A stretch of DNA of 62,000 nt from Tubiluchus corallicola (lineage: Eukaryota; Priapulida; Priapulimorpha; Priapulimorphida; Tubiluchidae), in NCBI GenBank assembly GCA_030141605.1, contig JAQGDQ010000508.1:1-62000 (forward strand), written 5' to 3'. The translations under genes and the position numbers were made by a program. The number at the start of each line of letters is the position of its first letter. Positions within the stretch are counted from its first letter, which is position 1. Shown here one piece after another: positions 28,004-40,285 of this stretch. The notes under the pieces were generated by a model, which was given only the letters and a program-made list of their open reading frames with translations, was not told the origin of the DNA and ran no database searches.

Positions 28004-29770
28004 TACACTCCATACATGTCAAATAATACATAGATATAAAATTAATTCATATAAGCTTTGTGCGAAAAGTTATTTTTTTAGACAGTGAGTGTAATAATGA
28101 TCAACATTTTTTGGCATATTGTATATTTACATGGTTAAGTTAGCTACCTAATTAAAATGTAGCACACTGATGCAAGAAGCACATTTAAATGTTTTTTCAG
28201 CAGTGGAAAACAAGAATAATGGCGTAAAAGCAGCATGTGTTCCAACTATTTAAATAAATGTTTAAAAAAATAAATAATGAAAGAGTTAAAAAAACTATAA
28301 TCTGCTTCCTTAATACTGATTTTTCCTTCCTTGAAGATCCGAGAAGTTTTTGCAGATGAAGATGAAGCGTGAGCACAAAGCCTATAAAAAAACAAAAACA
28401 TAAACAACTAGTAAACTATATACTGTGTAATATATATTATAATGATTTGTCAAAGTGTTAAATATCACAGATTAAATGTACTTGTAGCAAATGTAAGGTT
28501 AATTTTACTACTCATTTACCCTCTTTTCCATTAGTTAGTTTAAAATTTACAAGGCAATGTTGATCACTAACCCCTAATTATTTCGAATACTAAGTTGTTT
28601 CACTTTTGTGCACTGAGTTATCTAAAACAAAAAAATGTATTGTAAATAAGGATAGCTTCCCATTCTGTAGCCATACATAAATTTAATGAGCATTTCATTG
28701 CTTTCATCTGCTAACAGATAAGATTGGAACTATTACTAAAACAGATTAATTATTAAACTATGTTGCACAGCTGTGTAAGAAAGTGCTGTAGGTCCGCATG
28801 GTGTGCAACAGATGTCATCTATTGGAACTTAGTTTGTACACGAAGTATTATAATAACAGCTCTCTCTAGAATTCTTACGTACAAGTTAATAACAATGTGA
28901 AACACCCACGCTGGCTTGTTGCTTTCTGTATGTTTGTTATGATTGTTCACTATGTAATGTTGCTTAATTAACTCAATGTCTATTGCTATGTAAGAATAAT
29001 TATTACACATCTATGGTTAATATTCATCCCATATGCTGTGCCAAAGCTCGAGCGACCGTGAGTTTGGGTGCATCCTATGATTATGACCAGTTGTACTGAA
29101 ACAGGTCGTCTGTCCACAGGAAGCCATTCTCAAGGCCTGTGCACAGAAGCATGTGTTTCATAGTTGAACCTGCTATTATTGCGAAGAGAAAAAATGACAT
29201 TCTTGTGTTTCCAAATGTGTAGCAAGGTTAAAACAGAAGGATTTTCCAATGTGACAGAGAAAGCAACAAGCAAACAAACGGGATGTATAGTATGCAAACG
29301 AAACCATAGAGCTGAGACATAACTGTTGATAAATAAGAGGAAAATCACTATAGTTTACAGTGTCAGTGTTGTCAGTGCTGTTGACAAAATGATGACTTTC
29401 TATCAAACTGTGGGCTGAGAAAGAATTCCAAGTACAGTTAGAAGGATGTACGGCAGAGCATCAGCTACCCTTGCGTGTCAGCGCATCTGTCGTGCAAGAT
29501 ACTGGAGTTGTTGAAGCATTTAAATAGTCGACTAATTGTAAAAGAAGCCAAAATGGCCATAAATCTCAAAAACTCTTTATTTTCAGAAGCTTTCGTCTTC
29601 TCGGACTTCAGCTTCACAGAAAGACATAAGAGCACTATATTATTTTCAAAATAGTAGATTAGTTAGACCACCAAAAGCACTTAGTCCAGATTAGTCACAG
29701 GACCCATGGAAGCCATATTAATATTCACAAATGGAAGAAAATTTCATGATATCGCAAAATGATTTGGCAA
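28004..29770. other. Intergenic, no feature recognised
   Basis: AT-rich. Short ORFs on the minus strand (28,819-29,010; 29,130-29,406) have no supporting features. Near 29,570-29,635 a small stem next to AATAAAG (minus strand) looks like a retroelement 3' tail. Confidence 0.4.
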
Positions 29771-29980
29771 GGTAAAAAGACAAAGGCAAAGACAAAAACA
29801 TGCTTTATTTACGGTCGATCATTTAAACAAACAACATTAGCGCTACTTAGCGACTCACACACCAGTACAACAATGTAGGTGGAGGACGCAACACACAATA
29901 ATGGGAATATGTCCTGGCCGTGCAGCCGCTAGTCTCGAACCCAAGGCTGCGTGGTTGTAGGCCACTCGGCCACTCAATCC
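29771..29980 (-). mobile_element. tRNA-derived SINE, copy 2
   Basis: The minus strand has a perfect A-box TGGCCGAGTGG (29,962-29,972) and B-box GGGTTCGAGAC (29,932-29,942), then the family body and the tail GACCGTAAATAAAGCATG with TTTGTCTTTG-type repeats. Compared with copy 1 it lacks about 11 bases between the boxes. Confidence 0.8.
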
Positions 29981-30379
29981 TAGATATCTCGAACGGAAAT
30001 CACAGTTGTAACATGGGATTCCTATATGTAGTCTTATTAGCTGTTAGTTTGCAAGAAAAATATTTAGATCACGTTGCCCTGACAATACGATGTTGTCTGA
30101 AAATGCTGATATTAAAATAAAATACAGTAAGATAACGAGCAAAATACGATAAGATATGGATATGATGGGTCATCTAAATGACATTCAAGTTATTAGAAAA
30201 GACATTTTGCTGATGACTAAGCTGGTAATTCAGCACTTTGTAATTAGACTAGATATGATACTTTGTCAATACCAAGTTACTGTTGTTGAAATCTGCTTGA
30301 CACCGTTTGCATTGGTCATGAGCTGTAAACATATACTTGTAGTTTTCCCGTTTTTTGTGTGGCGTTTTGCATTGCGATA
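29981..30379. other. Intergenic, no feature recognised
   Basis: ORFs here (29,920-30,120; 30,156-30,455) start in or run into repeats and show no domain. Confidence 0.4.
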
Positions 30380-30389
30380 TGAAAATTAT

Positions 30390-30491
30390 GATGTGGAGAG
30401 AGAGAAGAAGATAGAAAGAGAAAAAGAATATGAGGCTAACAAGGAGCAAAAATAGAGAGCGAGAAAGGGACAAGGGAATAGAGATAGATAG

Positions 30492-30531
<40 letters not shown>

Positions 30532-30563
30532 GTAGGCACGCACACACGCGCGCACACACACTT

Positions 30564-30595
<32 letters not shown>

Positions 30596-30612
30596 GAGGA
30601 AGGGGAAGGGGA
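30390..30612. repeat. GA-rich tract with (GA)n and short (CA)n
   Basis: Two (GA)n blocks (about 30,494-30,530 and 30,564-30,590) flank a CACACACGCGCGCACACACA core. The overlapping ORFs are artefacts. Confidence 0.95.
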
Positions 30613-31894
30613 CTAATGAAACGGTTACAGAGATAACAGAAGGGAACGAGACGAACAAGAGAGCATACAAACCTTATTAAAACCCAAGAAGAGACCAGCC
30701 ATGTCTTTTGAGACTCGATGCCTAACACAAAATTAATTGTCCAACTACATGTCAGCTCTAGAGACAACAACGCGAGAAATAGCAATGGGGTTATGTTGCG
30801 AATACAGTGACTACTCTTCTGGTGGAGAGATCAATTTTATTTTTCTTGAACTGTCTGTGCTCATTGCGTAGGCTACACGTAATCATTCGTTCATTCTTCT
30901 CCAGGCTCTGCGAAGTCTGAACGAAATCTATGTGACAGGAAAGCGATTTATCAGTTTCATCGGATCACATTTTGATGCAAGGGGAATAATCTGGCTAATG
31001 CCAGCGCTCGGGTTGCTTCATTTATATCCATCAAATATCATTGTGAGCTCGCCCGCTGAGTGACAGATTGTTATTTTGCCTTTGTACGGAGTTGCCCTCG
31101 GATGCTCGAACGGAAAAAGTCGTTCCCCCGGGCTAAATCAAGTGAAGTTTCTCGAAGCGCATTCCCAGAGGTGAAATTCCTCTCCTAATGTCACTTCTGT
31201 CGCACTCAATTCACTGGAAATAATTCCCGAGTCAATTTTCCTCTGATTATTTTCATTTTTGCAAAAATTTCATTTTCGTCGGTGGTTCTTTCTCAATCCA
31301 TTTCATGCATTTATGTTTTTGTTCGTTGTCGCGCCGTCATTTGGTAGTCGGCTGAAATACTTCGGTTGGAAAGTGAATTTGTTAGAAAGCAGTAAATTTG
31401 GCGAGGAGTTATGTTGACATTGACGTGGAGTTATTGATGATGTTGATCAAGGCGATTATACGCAGCAAAATTATGTCGCAAACATCATGAATTGTGAGCA
31501 ACTTATAAGATGATGTGAGTGACAACAGGGAATTAGAATTGAGAAGAAACCGTTGGCGGTATTCCGTGTTAGTGTAATGAATTTTTCTTGCTTTATAAAG
31601 TAGTTAGTCCATCAATGTTTTCGTGATTCGGGTTAGCCAGAAATAACGGTGGGATAATTAAAACCCATCAAAAGTTTTTAGTTAACTGACCCAGAAAAGA
31701 TTTTTTCTCAGCCAATTGTACTTCAGTATGAAGGCCCTTATATATAGTTGCGATTGAGATTAGGGTTATAGTGTTATAATGAAAGCCTATTATAATGTTA
31801 TATACTTATGTTTGTGGTTAACTAGACTGATCCTAATAATAAACGAAAGTTTAACCATTTTTTCAAGTTCCGAAATGGTGCTTAGATTGCGTTT
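30613..31894. other. Unique non-repetitive stretch, candidate regulatory sequence
   Basis: About 30,900-31,330 is more complex and less AT-rich than its surroundings, with no repeat match and no ORF. That is what a conserved non-coding element would look like, but nothing more can be shown without comparison. Confidence 0.3.
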
Positions 31895-32655
31895 AGTGGG
31901 GTGGATGGGCTAGATTTCGGATTGTAACCATGCAGTCTTGCGTTCGAGACTAGCAGCTGCCAATGCCAGGACATAAACCTTACATGTTATTTGTGTGCTG
32001 CGTCTTTAACTATATTATTGTTAAAGGAAAGGCCAAGCCTTCTGGGAAGATAGGCTTATTTAATATGTTCTCAAAAATGCTGGTAGGATTTAGTAATAAA
32101 ACTGAAATAAACGCCTCGTGAAATTGGTAAAACACTTTAAAGTCGCGATCACTTCATGCTTCGGTGTTCCCATTTTGAACTACCTTTCTTCTTCCAATGA
32201 CGTCATTCGTCCTGAAGAAAAGTAGGGCGCTGTAAATTGTCGTCAAACGTATAATAATTTCTGCAAAAACATTAGATACTCGATTTTGTTACATTTTCGC
32301 ATGAATACTAGGTAAGCTGCAGAAGGCTGAATTAGTTCATGGAGTGCGTGCTCACGGAAATCCACGATGCACTTACGAAAAGGTACAAAGTGCCCCATTT
32401 ACGTTATAATTTTCAAACGAATGGCGGCAACCACCATGCCTGAAAATTTCTATTCAGATGTAGTATATTTTAGATTTATACTTTGGAAATTTCTTTGTTA
32501 TATTTTCCCACGTTTAAGTGGTAACAGTAAAATAAACCCAACAAATCATAAGTGACTTATCTTTTCCTTTAAGTGTAAACAACCGTTAGTGGTAATGTTG
32601 TCTGTTAAAATTAGCGACGGTAAATAAATGTTTTCGTTTGTCTCTGTCCCTTTCT
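31895..32655 (+). mobile_element. tRNA-derived SINE, copy 3, split by MITE C
   Basis: The SINE head and body (31,895-32,030, including TTGCGTTCGAGACTAGCAGC) stop at a TTAA. They resume at 32,573 with GTGTAAACAACCGTTAGTGG... through the family tail GACGGTAAATAAATG near 32,618-32,632. Removing 32,035-32,572 restores a SINE colinear with copy 1. The A-box is degenerate. Confidence 0.8.
32031..32572 (+). mobile_element. MITE family C, copy 1, nested in SINE
   Basis: TTAA at both borders (32,031-32,034; 32,569-32,572), 542 bp. It starts TTAAAGGAAAGGCCAAG and ends TATCTTTTCCTTTAA. Homologous to the inverted copy at 33,948-34,481. An intact CRE octamer TGACGTCA lies at 32,198-32,205. The 62-codon ORF inside is not supported. 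Confidence 0.85.
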
Positions 32656-32864
32656 CTCTATCTTCCTAAAATAAAATTGCCATTTCTCTTATTAAGGCCA
32701 ATTATCCTTTCTTTTGTGCAAAGATGACAAAATTCGCTCGGACAATCAACAGGTGAGCGTTCATTTCTAGTGAATCGAGTTCTGCAACAATGACTATACA
32801 CGTTCTTCTTATCTGAGACGGGTGTTGCCACTTTTCGTCACCAGTGCCAGTTTGTTCCATCTAA
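32656..32864. other. Short unique stretch
   Basis: Unique sequence between the SINE tail and the 25-bp satellite; nothing recognised. Confidence 0.5.
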
Positions 32865-33417
32865 ATAAAGTGTAATAATCACTTAGCCAATAAAGTGTAA
32901 TAATCACTTAGCCAATAAAGTGTAATAATCACTTGGCCAATAAAGTGTAATAATCACTTGGCCAACAAAGTGTAATAATCACTCAGCCAATAAAGTGTAA
33001 TAATCACTTAGCCAACAAAGTGTAATAATCACCTAGCCAATAAAGTGTAATAATCACTTAGCCAATAGATTGTAACAATCACTTAGCAAATAAAGTGTAA
33101 CAATCACTTAGCTAATAAAGTGTAATTATCACTTAGCCAATAAAGTGTAACAATCACTTAGCCAATAAAGTGTAACAATCACTTAGCCAATAAAGTGTAA
33201 TTATCAGTTAGCCAATAAAGTGTAATTATCACTTAGCCAATAAAGTGTAAAAATCACTTAGCCAATAAAGTGTAACAATCACTTAGCCAATAAAGTGTAA
33301 TTATCACTTGGCCAATAAAGTGTAATAATCACTTAGCCAATAAAGCGTAATTATCACTTGGCCAATAAAGTGTAATAATCACTTGGCCAATAAAGTGTAA
33401 TAATCACTTGGCCAATT
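32865..33417. repeat. 25-bp satellite, about 22 copies
   Basis: Unit AATAAAGTGTAATAATCACTTAGCC, described here in parts: a dyad AAGTG-TAATAAT-CACTT followed by (A/G)GCCAAT across the unit junction. Variation is mostly TAATAAT/TAACAAT/TAATTAT in the dyad loop and TAGCC/TGGCC. It lies between the two inverted copies of MITE C. Confidence 0.95.
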
Positions 33418-33947
33418 TCACTAACAAAGTTCGAAATATAGCGCTCTGCAACTAAAGAGGAAGGCGGAATTCTTTAGTGACGGTTTGAAGTTGTTTTTTT
33501 TTTAGTAATTCCTTTTTAAGAGAGTTGTTTCCTCTCAGAGTTCAAAAATATGCCGCAAAGTTATCTCTCTTATCATCGAACCTATATGATTGCTGGTTAG
33601 AGAACGTACTGAAAATCCATGCTATAAAACGCATTAAGACAATATTTCTGTAGCATTTTTCTGTAGGCGAACAATCGTTGATTAAACATGTATTAAATTA
33701 AACAGGTCAATTAAATTAATTTGGCACAACAAGTAGCCAATCTGCAACTAACGACGTATACAGGAAGTGTTTCAAGAGCAGAAGACAAGTAAAACAGTCA
33801 ATTCAGAATAATTGATCACACAAATTCGTGCAGTTTGACCATAGCAATTGACGGCGCAAAACTGACAATTAATCCTAACGAACGTCTATGTAACAAGTCA
33901 GCTCTAAATCAGTTTCACTGAAAGTTCTGATGCAGTAACTGTGCCGA
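33418..33947. other. Intergenic, no feature recognised
   Basis: Unique AT-rich sequence, no ORF of note. Confidence 0.5.
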
Positions 33948-34481
33948 TTAAAGAAAAGGAGAAGTCATTTAGTACGTTGGGTTTGGGTTTTATGTGTTAT
34001 CGTCTAAACTTAAAAAAGTATATTAAAGACATCTGCAAAAAACTCTCTACAAAGCATGAAGTTAATTTATACTACAGTTGTATAGTAATTTTAATAAAGT
34101 GGTGCTTTTTGCCAGTCACTTGAAAATTATGACGTAACTGGTGGACTTCGTGACTTTTCCCAAGTGCTTTCCTGTATGCAGCTTAGCTAATATTAACGCA
34201 AAAATATCACAAAATTGACTATCCAATTTTTTGCAAAAACTTATTGTACGATTGATGGATTTTGCCGGTGCGCTGCTTTTCTTCAGCCAATGAACCACGT
34301 CAACGGCGAAAGAACGGAGGTTCAAAATGGGAGCGCTCAAGCTGGAATTGACTGCGACTTTTAAACCGATTTTACTAATTACACGAGACGTTTATCCCAG
34401 TTTTTGTTACTAAATCATTCTAACATTTTTCGCTAGCATTGAAATAAGCCCAACTTCTCAGAAGGTTGGCCTTTTCTTTAA
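33948..34481 (-). mobile_element. MITE family C, copy 2 (inverted)
   Basis: TTAA at 33,948-33,951 and 34,478-34,481, 534 bp. Read on the minus strand it begins TTAAAGAAAAGGCCAACCTT and follows copy 1 through CTCCCATTTTGAAC and the end CTTCTCCTTTTCTTTAA. The CRE octamer of copy 1 is decayed to TGACGTGG. Confidence 0.85.
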
Positions 34482-36920
34482 ACAATGGTATAATAATTTA
34501 TTCTTGGATTCAGAAAACCACTCATTCACAAGGGTTCGTTTTAACCACTGGCCAAACAGGCTTCATACGAACGCAACTGCGATTTAAAAAAATACATTTG
34601 TCCTTAAAAAGTTACCACGCATCCACTTGAAAGGCTAGAAACTTAAATATGAAATACGTTGCAAAAAAGTTTCTTTTATTGCTACCCCAGAACTATCGTG
34701 GAAGCATCCCTGCTGGAGCTGCTTATCTAACTTTTAATCTTACATTATAAGAATTATAGTTAGAGACTACGAAACTGATGTGATTTAGCGAATTTTCAAG
34801 ATTATAGATGCGCCACTTTAGCAGAATTAGCGTCAAACAAAGCGCCAAACAAAACTGTGCGCGCGCAATGTAGGTGATTGTAAATGATTATAGATTGTAA
34901 GTGCTTAGCACTTTTAGCTTGTTTTCGCACCAAATCTCCCGAAAGTATTGGTCACATTGAAATTCTCACAGCTGGATATCAATGACTATGTATTTCAAAC
35001 CAGAGCTGATATATCTCAAAGTACTGATCAAACACCAGTCCCGAACAATTGAAAGCGATGGTAGCGAGTTTTCATTGTACACATAACATTTTAATTCAGG
35101 TTAATTAGGAAACGCAGAGGGTTAGGGTCGTGACATTTACAGGTTAGACACCAGGGCCTATCACTCGCTGTGGCTCAGACAATGATTTGGTGAAAGATGA
35201 CCTCGGTTAAATGTCGAGAATACAGAATATCAGTCATTTCGAGAGTCTGCCTAACCGCTGGGTTATTAAGTAATGATAACCACCCAGCAATGATCAATGG
35301 CGCGCGCACTTTCCACGTAGTGTACTATTACAGCAATAAAACATTTCCGTGGTAGCTGATTGCTCCACAATGAACGACCAATACTTTCCTTTAACAAAAT
35401 ATAGATAGACATATCATTTGGCGAAACTTATTGCTAACTTCTGCTTTTTGTCAGAAAACTAAACAGAATATGAAAAATAAAATATGATTTTTGCGGTGCT
35501 TTGACTTTTAATAAAAGCAAGCCGTCAGAAATTTGCACAACCCGGAAATTATTGCGGCAAACTTTTCACGATGACGCTCAGAGATGAAGTGTTTAGTTCA
35601 TGTTCGTGAGTGCTGGAGTTTGTTTGACTTTAACGAAGTTGGAGGAAGCGATATTGCTTTTATTGCTTTCGCTTTGTGCGCATGTGTTTGTGAATCCGGT
35701 TAGCTGCCGTTACCGTAATTAGACGGCAAGCATATTGGACAATTAATAAAGCAAACAGCGGTAACTTTGTCTCACCTATCAGTGTCGTATCATTAATGTC
35801 GTCATTTACTTTTCCCATTACCGCGTTGGCTTCTCCGCTTTAAATTTGCTCTGGACATGATTTACTTTTCTCATTAGTTCTTTGATTTCGTCGCTTTAAT
35901 GAGCTACCGGGCAGGAAGCAGAGTAAGACTGGCCACTGGTCTTTTCAGAACAGTGGTAATTGCTTTTGCAATATTTCCGTGATTCCAAATTGGTATTAAA
36001 TTTCAAGTCCAAAAAGTGGCTGTTACTTTAGCGGTCTGTTTTGGTGGCTGTAGATTTTCAACGCAAATGTAAGCTACACGAAAGAAGAATAGCACCACGC
36101 CTGAGCCGCACACCTCGACCAAACCTCTCACACAGCTGCTAGTAGCACCTCGTTTTGGTCAAATATTTACGCCAGCAATAAGTTCAAAAAGAAATGCATC
36201 ATCAGTAGCATAAGTATAATGACATTGTGTATTATGTTCCAATAAAAGCGAATTTTGAGATCTTAATAGAAGGGATATTGTGAGAAAGTAACGACAGAGG
36301 TTTTTTATACATACTTCAGACCTCTTCAAGTAAACAGCAGGCCGCGTTGATTTTTGTGGTCGAAACTGGAATTAAGTAACTATCAAGGATATTCCTCTAA
36401 GGTAGGGCGATGTCTCAACCACGTTCGGATACAAATACATCATTAAAGAGAAGACGGCAAAGTCCCTATAGGATAAATAAGCAGCGGCTATTATAATTCT
36501 GTTCAATGCCTCCCAGGCGGTTGTTCCAGGCGAGCTTCCCTATACATATTACAGTTCCTACAGTAACTGCACCCAAGCTAATTATCGTTTCTGTCGTTAT
36601 TATTGAGGCATTATAATTTATGCTACTGCATAGTATGTAGTCCATAATACAAGCAGGGACAAACCTTATTACAAAGTCGTAAAGGTAAAACAGACATATG
36701 ATGTTTCCCTTTTTATGATGTAGAGATGTTTACATGTGCAAACAACGTGATACGGGTAGTTATAGTTTAACTACACTGAAGCAGTTTATTTGGTAGTTTT
36801 CTTTTTGAAGCAGATAGCCCAAAACTGTTCACTGACAGGTTATTGTAAAAACAGGCTGTGCTCTACCAGCAAAGACTGTCAATAAAAGGGAGGTTAGGAA
36901 CCTTGCCACAGTTATGTATG

Positions 36921-36924
<4 letters not shown>
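34482..36924. other. Unique stretch; candidate regulatory sequence at about 35.1-36.1 kb
   Basis: No repeat match and no credible ORF. Around 35,550-35,930 the sequence is complex, with several TAATTA/TTAATG/CATTA-type motifs. A conserved enhancer is possible but unproven. Confidence 0.3.

Positions 36925-36954
<30 letters not shown>
36925..36954. repeat. (TA)n microsatellite
   Basis: About 14 TA units. Shortly downstream an 8-bp perfect hairpin AGATTACA / TGTAATCT lies at about 36,997-37,021. Confidence 0.9.
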
Positions 36955-36955
<1 letters not shown>

Positions 36956-37664
36956 CTTTATTGCAATAAAAACATGCACAAAAGTTACAGCAGTAAGATT
37001 ACAATATACTGCTGTAATCTATATCTGCTGTAGTATTATATATATATAAATAATTATGTATGTTCAATCTTTCGACTGATGTCACACAATAGCGTCAAAT
37101 AGTTAGTAAATTACACAGTATTACAGACTTTAAATGCTGTTATGTTACTAAGAAAAAATTCTTAAAATTAAGATTTTCAGAAACTTTAGCACGCAATTAA
37201 AAATATTTTTAAAATTCAAGTTACATACTAAACAGATTTATAAACAAAAAAGTTTACGAATAAAATATTTTATTCATATTAATTTTTACACATTTATAAT
37301 TTTACGTGACTTACATACCAGTTGCTTAAAAGCTAAATATAAATAAATTTCGATATAATTGACCATTTTTTGAATTTTTAAAGAGCTTTTGTTTAAACTC
37401 AATGCTTAAGCAAGAAGTTATGCTAAAGCAGAGATTAACGATCACCCACACTCCCTGCCCGCTCACAAAGAAATTTATGTATCAGCATTCGCCAATAGGC
37501 AAACAAAGCAGTCGCAACATTGCCATACTGAAATATTATTACTATAATGACATTATATGGTTAAAGAGGTGAGATGTTTTTAAGACAATGGAATAAGGCG
37601 TATAAGTGCGGGCGTTATTTTCTCTCTCTCTGTGGAGGCAAGTTACATACCAACAGTTGCAACT
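36955..37664. other. Intergenic, very AT-rich
   Basis: Nothing recognised apart from the small hairpin near 37,000 and a short (CT) run near 37,620. Confidence 0.5.
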
Positions 37665-38178
37665 GAAAGAATTAAGTTATAGATTAAAAACTTTACTAAC
37701 GGCGGGCTAGCCCAACTATTGATAACATCACAAATTAACATCATTTTCAACAGCAAAAATATTCCACGAGCGCGTTTCAAGTGTTTGCGAAAGCGAAACG
37801 GGAAGTACAGTGCTACTGTAAGACATTCAGTGTGTTGTACTAAAACTAGCCAAGTCTTAAGATAAAAACTCAAATTTCAAATTTGCCGTTGTGTTCACGC
37901 ATGAGCTGTCGAACGTGTGCAATTCGTCACAAACTAACACATTTAAACTGAAAGGTACAGCGCGTGTTTTTGTGCAGTGCGTTTCCAGAATGCAAGCGTC
38001 TGTGCCCAGCGAATGGCGAAATGCATGTAACAGCGAAAAACTAGTGGCGCGAACGTGAAATTGTGTTTGTGTGGTAATAATTCTTTCACGTAGGTTATTT
38101 TGAAAAAACAGTATGTTTCCTTTAAACATTTTAAAGAGTAGATTGTTTTGACCTGCAATTTCAGATTGGGTCCGAAGA
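37665..38178 (+). mobile_element. MITE family A, copy 3 (5'-truncated)
   Basis: Starts inside the family at AATTAAGTTATAGATTAAAAAC, so the 5' ~150 bp are missing or diverged. It then follows copies 1 and 2 to TTTCAGATTGGGTCCGAAG, where the terminal GGTTTTCC is lost. The CRE position reads TAACATCA. Confidence 0.75.
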
Positions 38179-38337
38179 AAGGCCGCGTAAGAAACATGAC
38201 TAATAATGTCTGCTTTGATACATTAATTGTAAAGCAAAAATTTTAGTTCCTAACTGGCACGAGAATTCTAGTTCACTTGCTGAAGTTTTGGCACAAGTGA
38301 GAGATTATGCAGACTGGCCAAATATTCGCAATTCAAT

Positions 38338-38452
38338 ATTAGATTAGATTTAGATTAGATTAGACTAGATTAGATTAGGTTAGGTTAGGCTAGATTAGAT
38401 TAGATTAGATTAGATCAGATCAGATCAGATCAGATTAGATTATTAGAAATTA
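38338..38452. repeat. (TTAGA)n / (TTAGG) pentanucleotide array
   Basis: About 20 units, mostly TTAGA, with a short TTAGGTTAGGTTAGGC block and a block of TCAGA. TTAGG is the arthropod-type telomere unit, but here it is a minor variant inside an expanded TTAGA microsatellite. Confidence 0.9.
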
Positions 38453-40085
38453 GCATCAGCTTTTAGTGTAATAGAAAATGCGATTCACTTAACACGGAAA
38501 ATTAATCGATGCTAGAAGCGAAATGTAGGCGAACAACTACTAGCAATAATTGTTTTGTAACATTTGATACAATAATCGCAAATAATCACGTCTTGCCCAT
38601 GTGTTTAAGCTATAGATTAAACTATTGACGCTGGAGAGAAGCATTCAAATGTTGCCCAAATCAGAAAGTATGATCTTAGTAGCACTTCACAATTTCCATA
38701 TAAATTCAGCTTCTTGCGACTGCTGTGTTTACACTCTGCGCTTTTGCCTAGCTGTCTTTCATCGTTTACGTACTTGTCGGAAATTAAGTATTTGCCTCGT
38801 GTAAATAACTGTAGTAAGTATCTACCAAGGTATGTATAAATTACTTCTGTAGTTCCATTGTGTACGTATGTAAATAGAAAACATGACTTACCGCCAAATT
38901 AGCTACTTGATAAGGCCTGGTATAAAGTCTGAGGCAGAAATTAAGAAATTAGGAAAACCTAATCTGCCGTAGAGTGACGGTACAGATTTCTCCCCATCAT
39001 CAAACGCTGTAGGGAATATAGTGTTTCCCCACATATAAGGTAAGGTGTAGGTAAGGGCCCCGTTATAGTTTGGCCCCGTTGTAGGGAATATAAGTTTTCC
39101 TAAAGTGATATATTGAAATTGTTAACTATTATTGTTGTGACGCCTACTAATATCTTTACTTTACTTTACTTTCACCGGATTATTATTATGAATTGTGTGT
39201 TCTGTTGAATTGTAAATATTGTACATCACGATGTTTCAATTTATTGTTTATTCGTTTCATTCTCTATATACAGGAATCACCAAATTGGACAACAGATATT
39301 ATAAATAAACCTTTTCGAGCACGATCTTTTAAGTACATTTAGTTTGATACGACGTCTCTCCCTGCTTATTTGAGCAGAAAACAAAACAAAAAAAAACGAA
39401 CCAAAAACTAAATTCAAGTTTTCGACCTGACATCAGAATAAGTCTTGTTTGACGAGTTTTTTTTTTACATAAAGTAAAGCAACAAATTAATTTTACAGTA
39501 CTAGCTTATGTGTCATTAATTAAACTTCAATTCTTCTTTCATATCCTGTTTGTCACAGACATTTGTCACATATATACATATTCTTTGATAATTTATGTTT
39601 AAATATTTATATTTTTTGCATTAAATAAATTAAATATAGAGGGCGCATCTGATGGGAGATCTCGTAAACGGTAAACGTAGCATCATCGTTACTGTAGTTT
39701 CAGACATGAGTTTATTAGACCTCGAACATTTGGCAATACAGATCGAGTTGTGTCTGAGTCAGACATCTTCTATTGTACGTTTTCAGAATGTGACAAGTCT
39801 ATTCAGAATTATAGCTGAAAAGATAAATTGAGAGATTATTCTGAAGAAAATTTTATTAGAAGATATATTCATGTCTGTACGACTTGCCACAAGAACGTTT
39901 AAAAACACAATTTGTTAAACTGTAATTAATTGTTGAAACAAGCAAGCTGAACGCTAAAACAACTTGCCCAGTTGCTAATTAATGCAGATTAACAGCTCGA
40001 TTTTCCACTGTTCGTTTTCCAGCCAGATGATTCTGAAAAGATAAGACGACGAACTGTCATGATAATTTTACGTGAAATGTATGAG
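38453..40085. other. Intergenic, no feature recognised
   Basis: Near 38,990-39,110 GTAGGGAATATA occurs twice within ~75 bp with GGGCCCCGTTATAG between, a small local duplication. Otherwise nothing. Confidence 0.45.

Positions 40086-40285
<200 letters not shown>

Noticed and set aside
29570-29640. Hammerhead-ribozyme-like text on the minus strand (CTGA…GTCC…GACGAAAG)
   Set aside because: The invariant CUGAUGA core is not complete and the stems are too short; more like a retroelement tail stem.
32865-33417. CRISPR array
   Set aside because: Units are contiguous with no spacers and the context is eukaryotic; it is a satellite.
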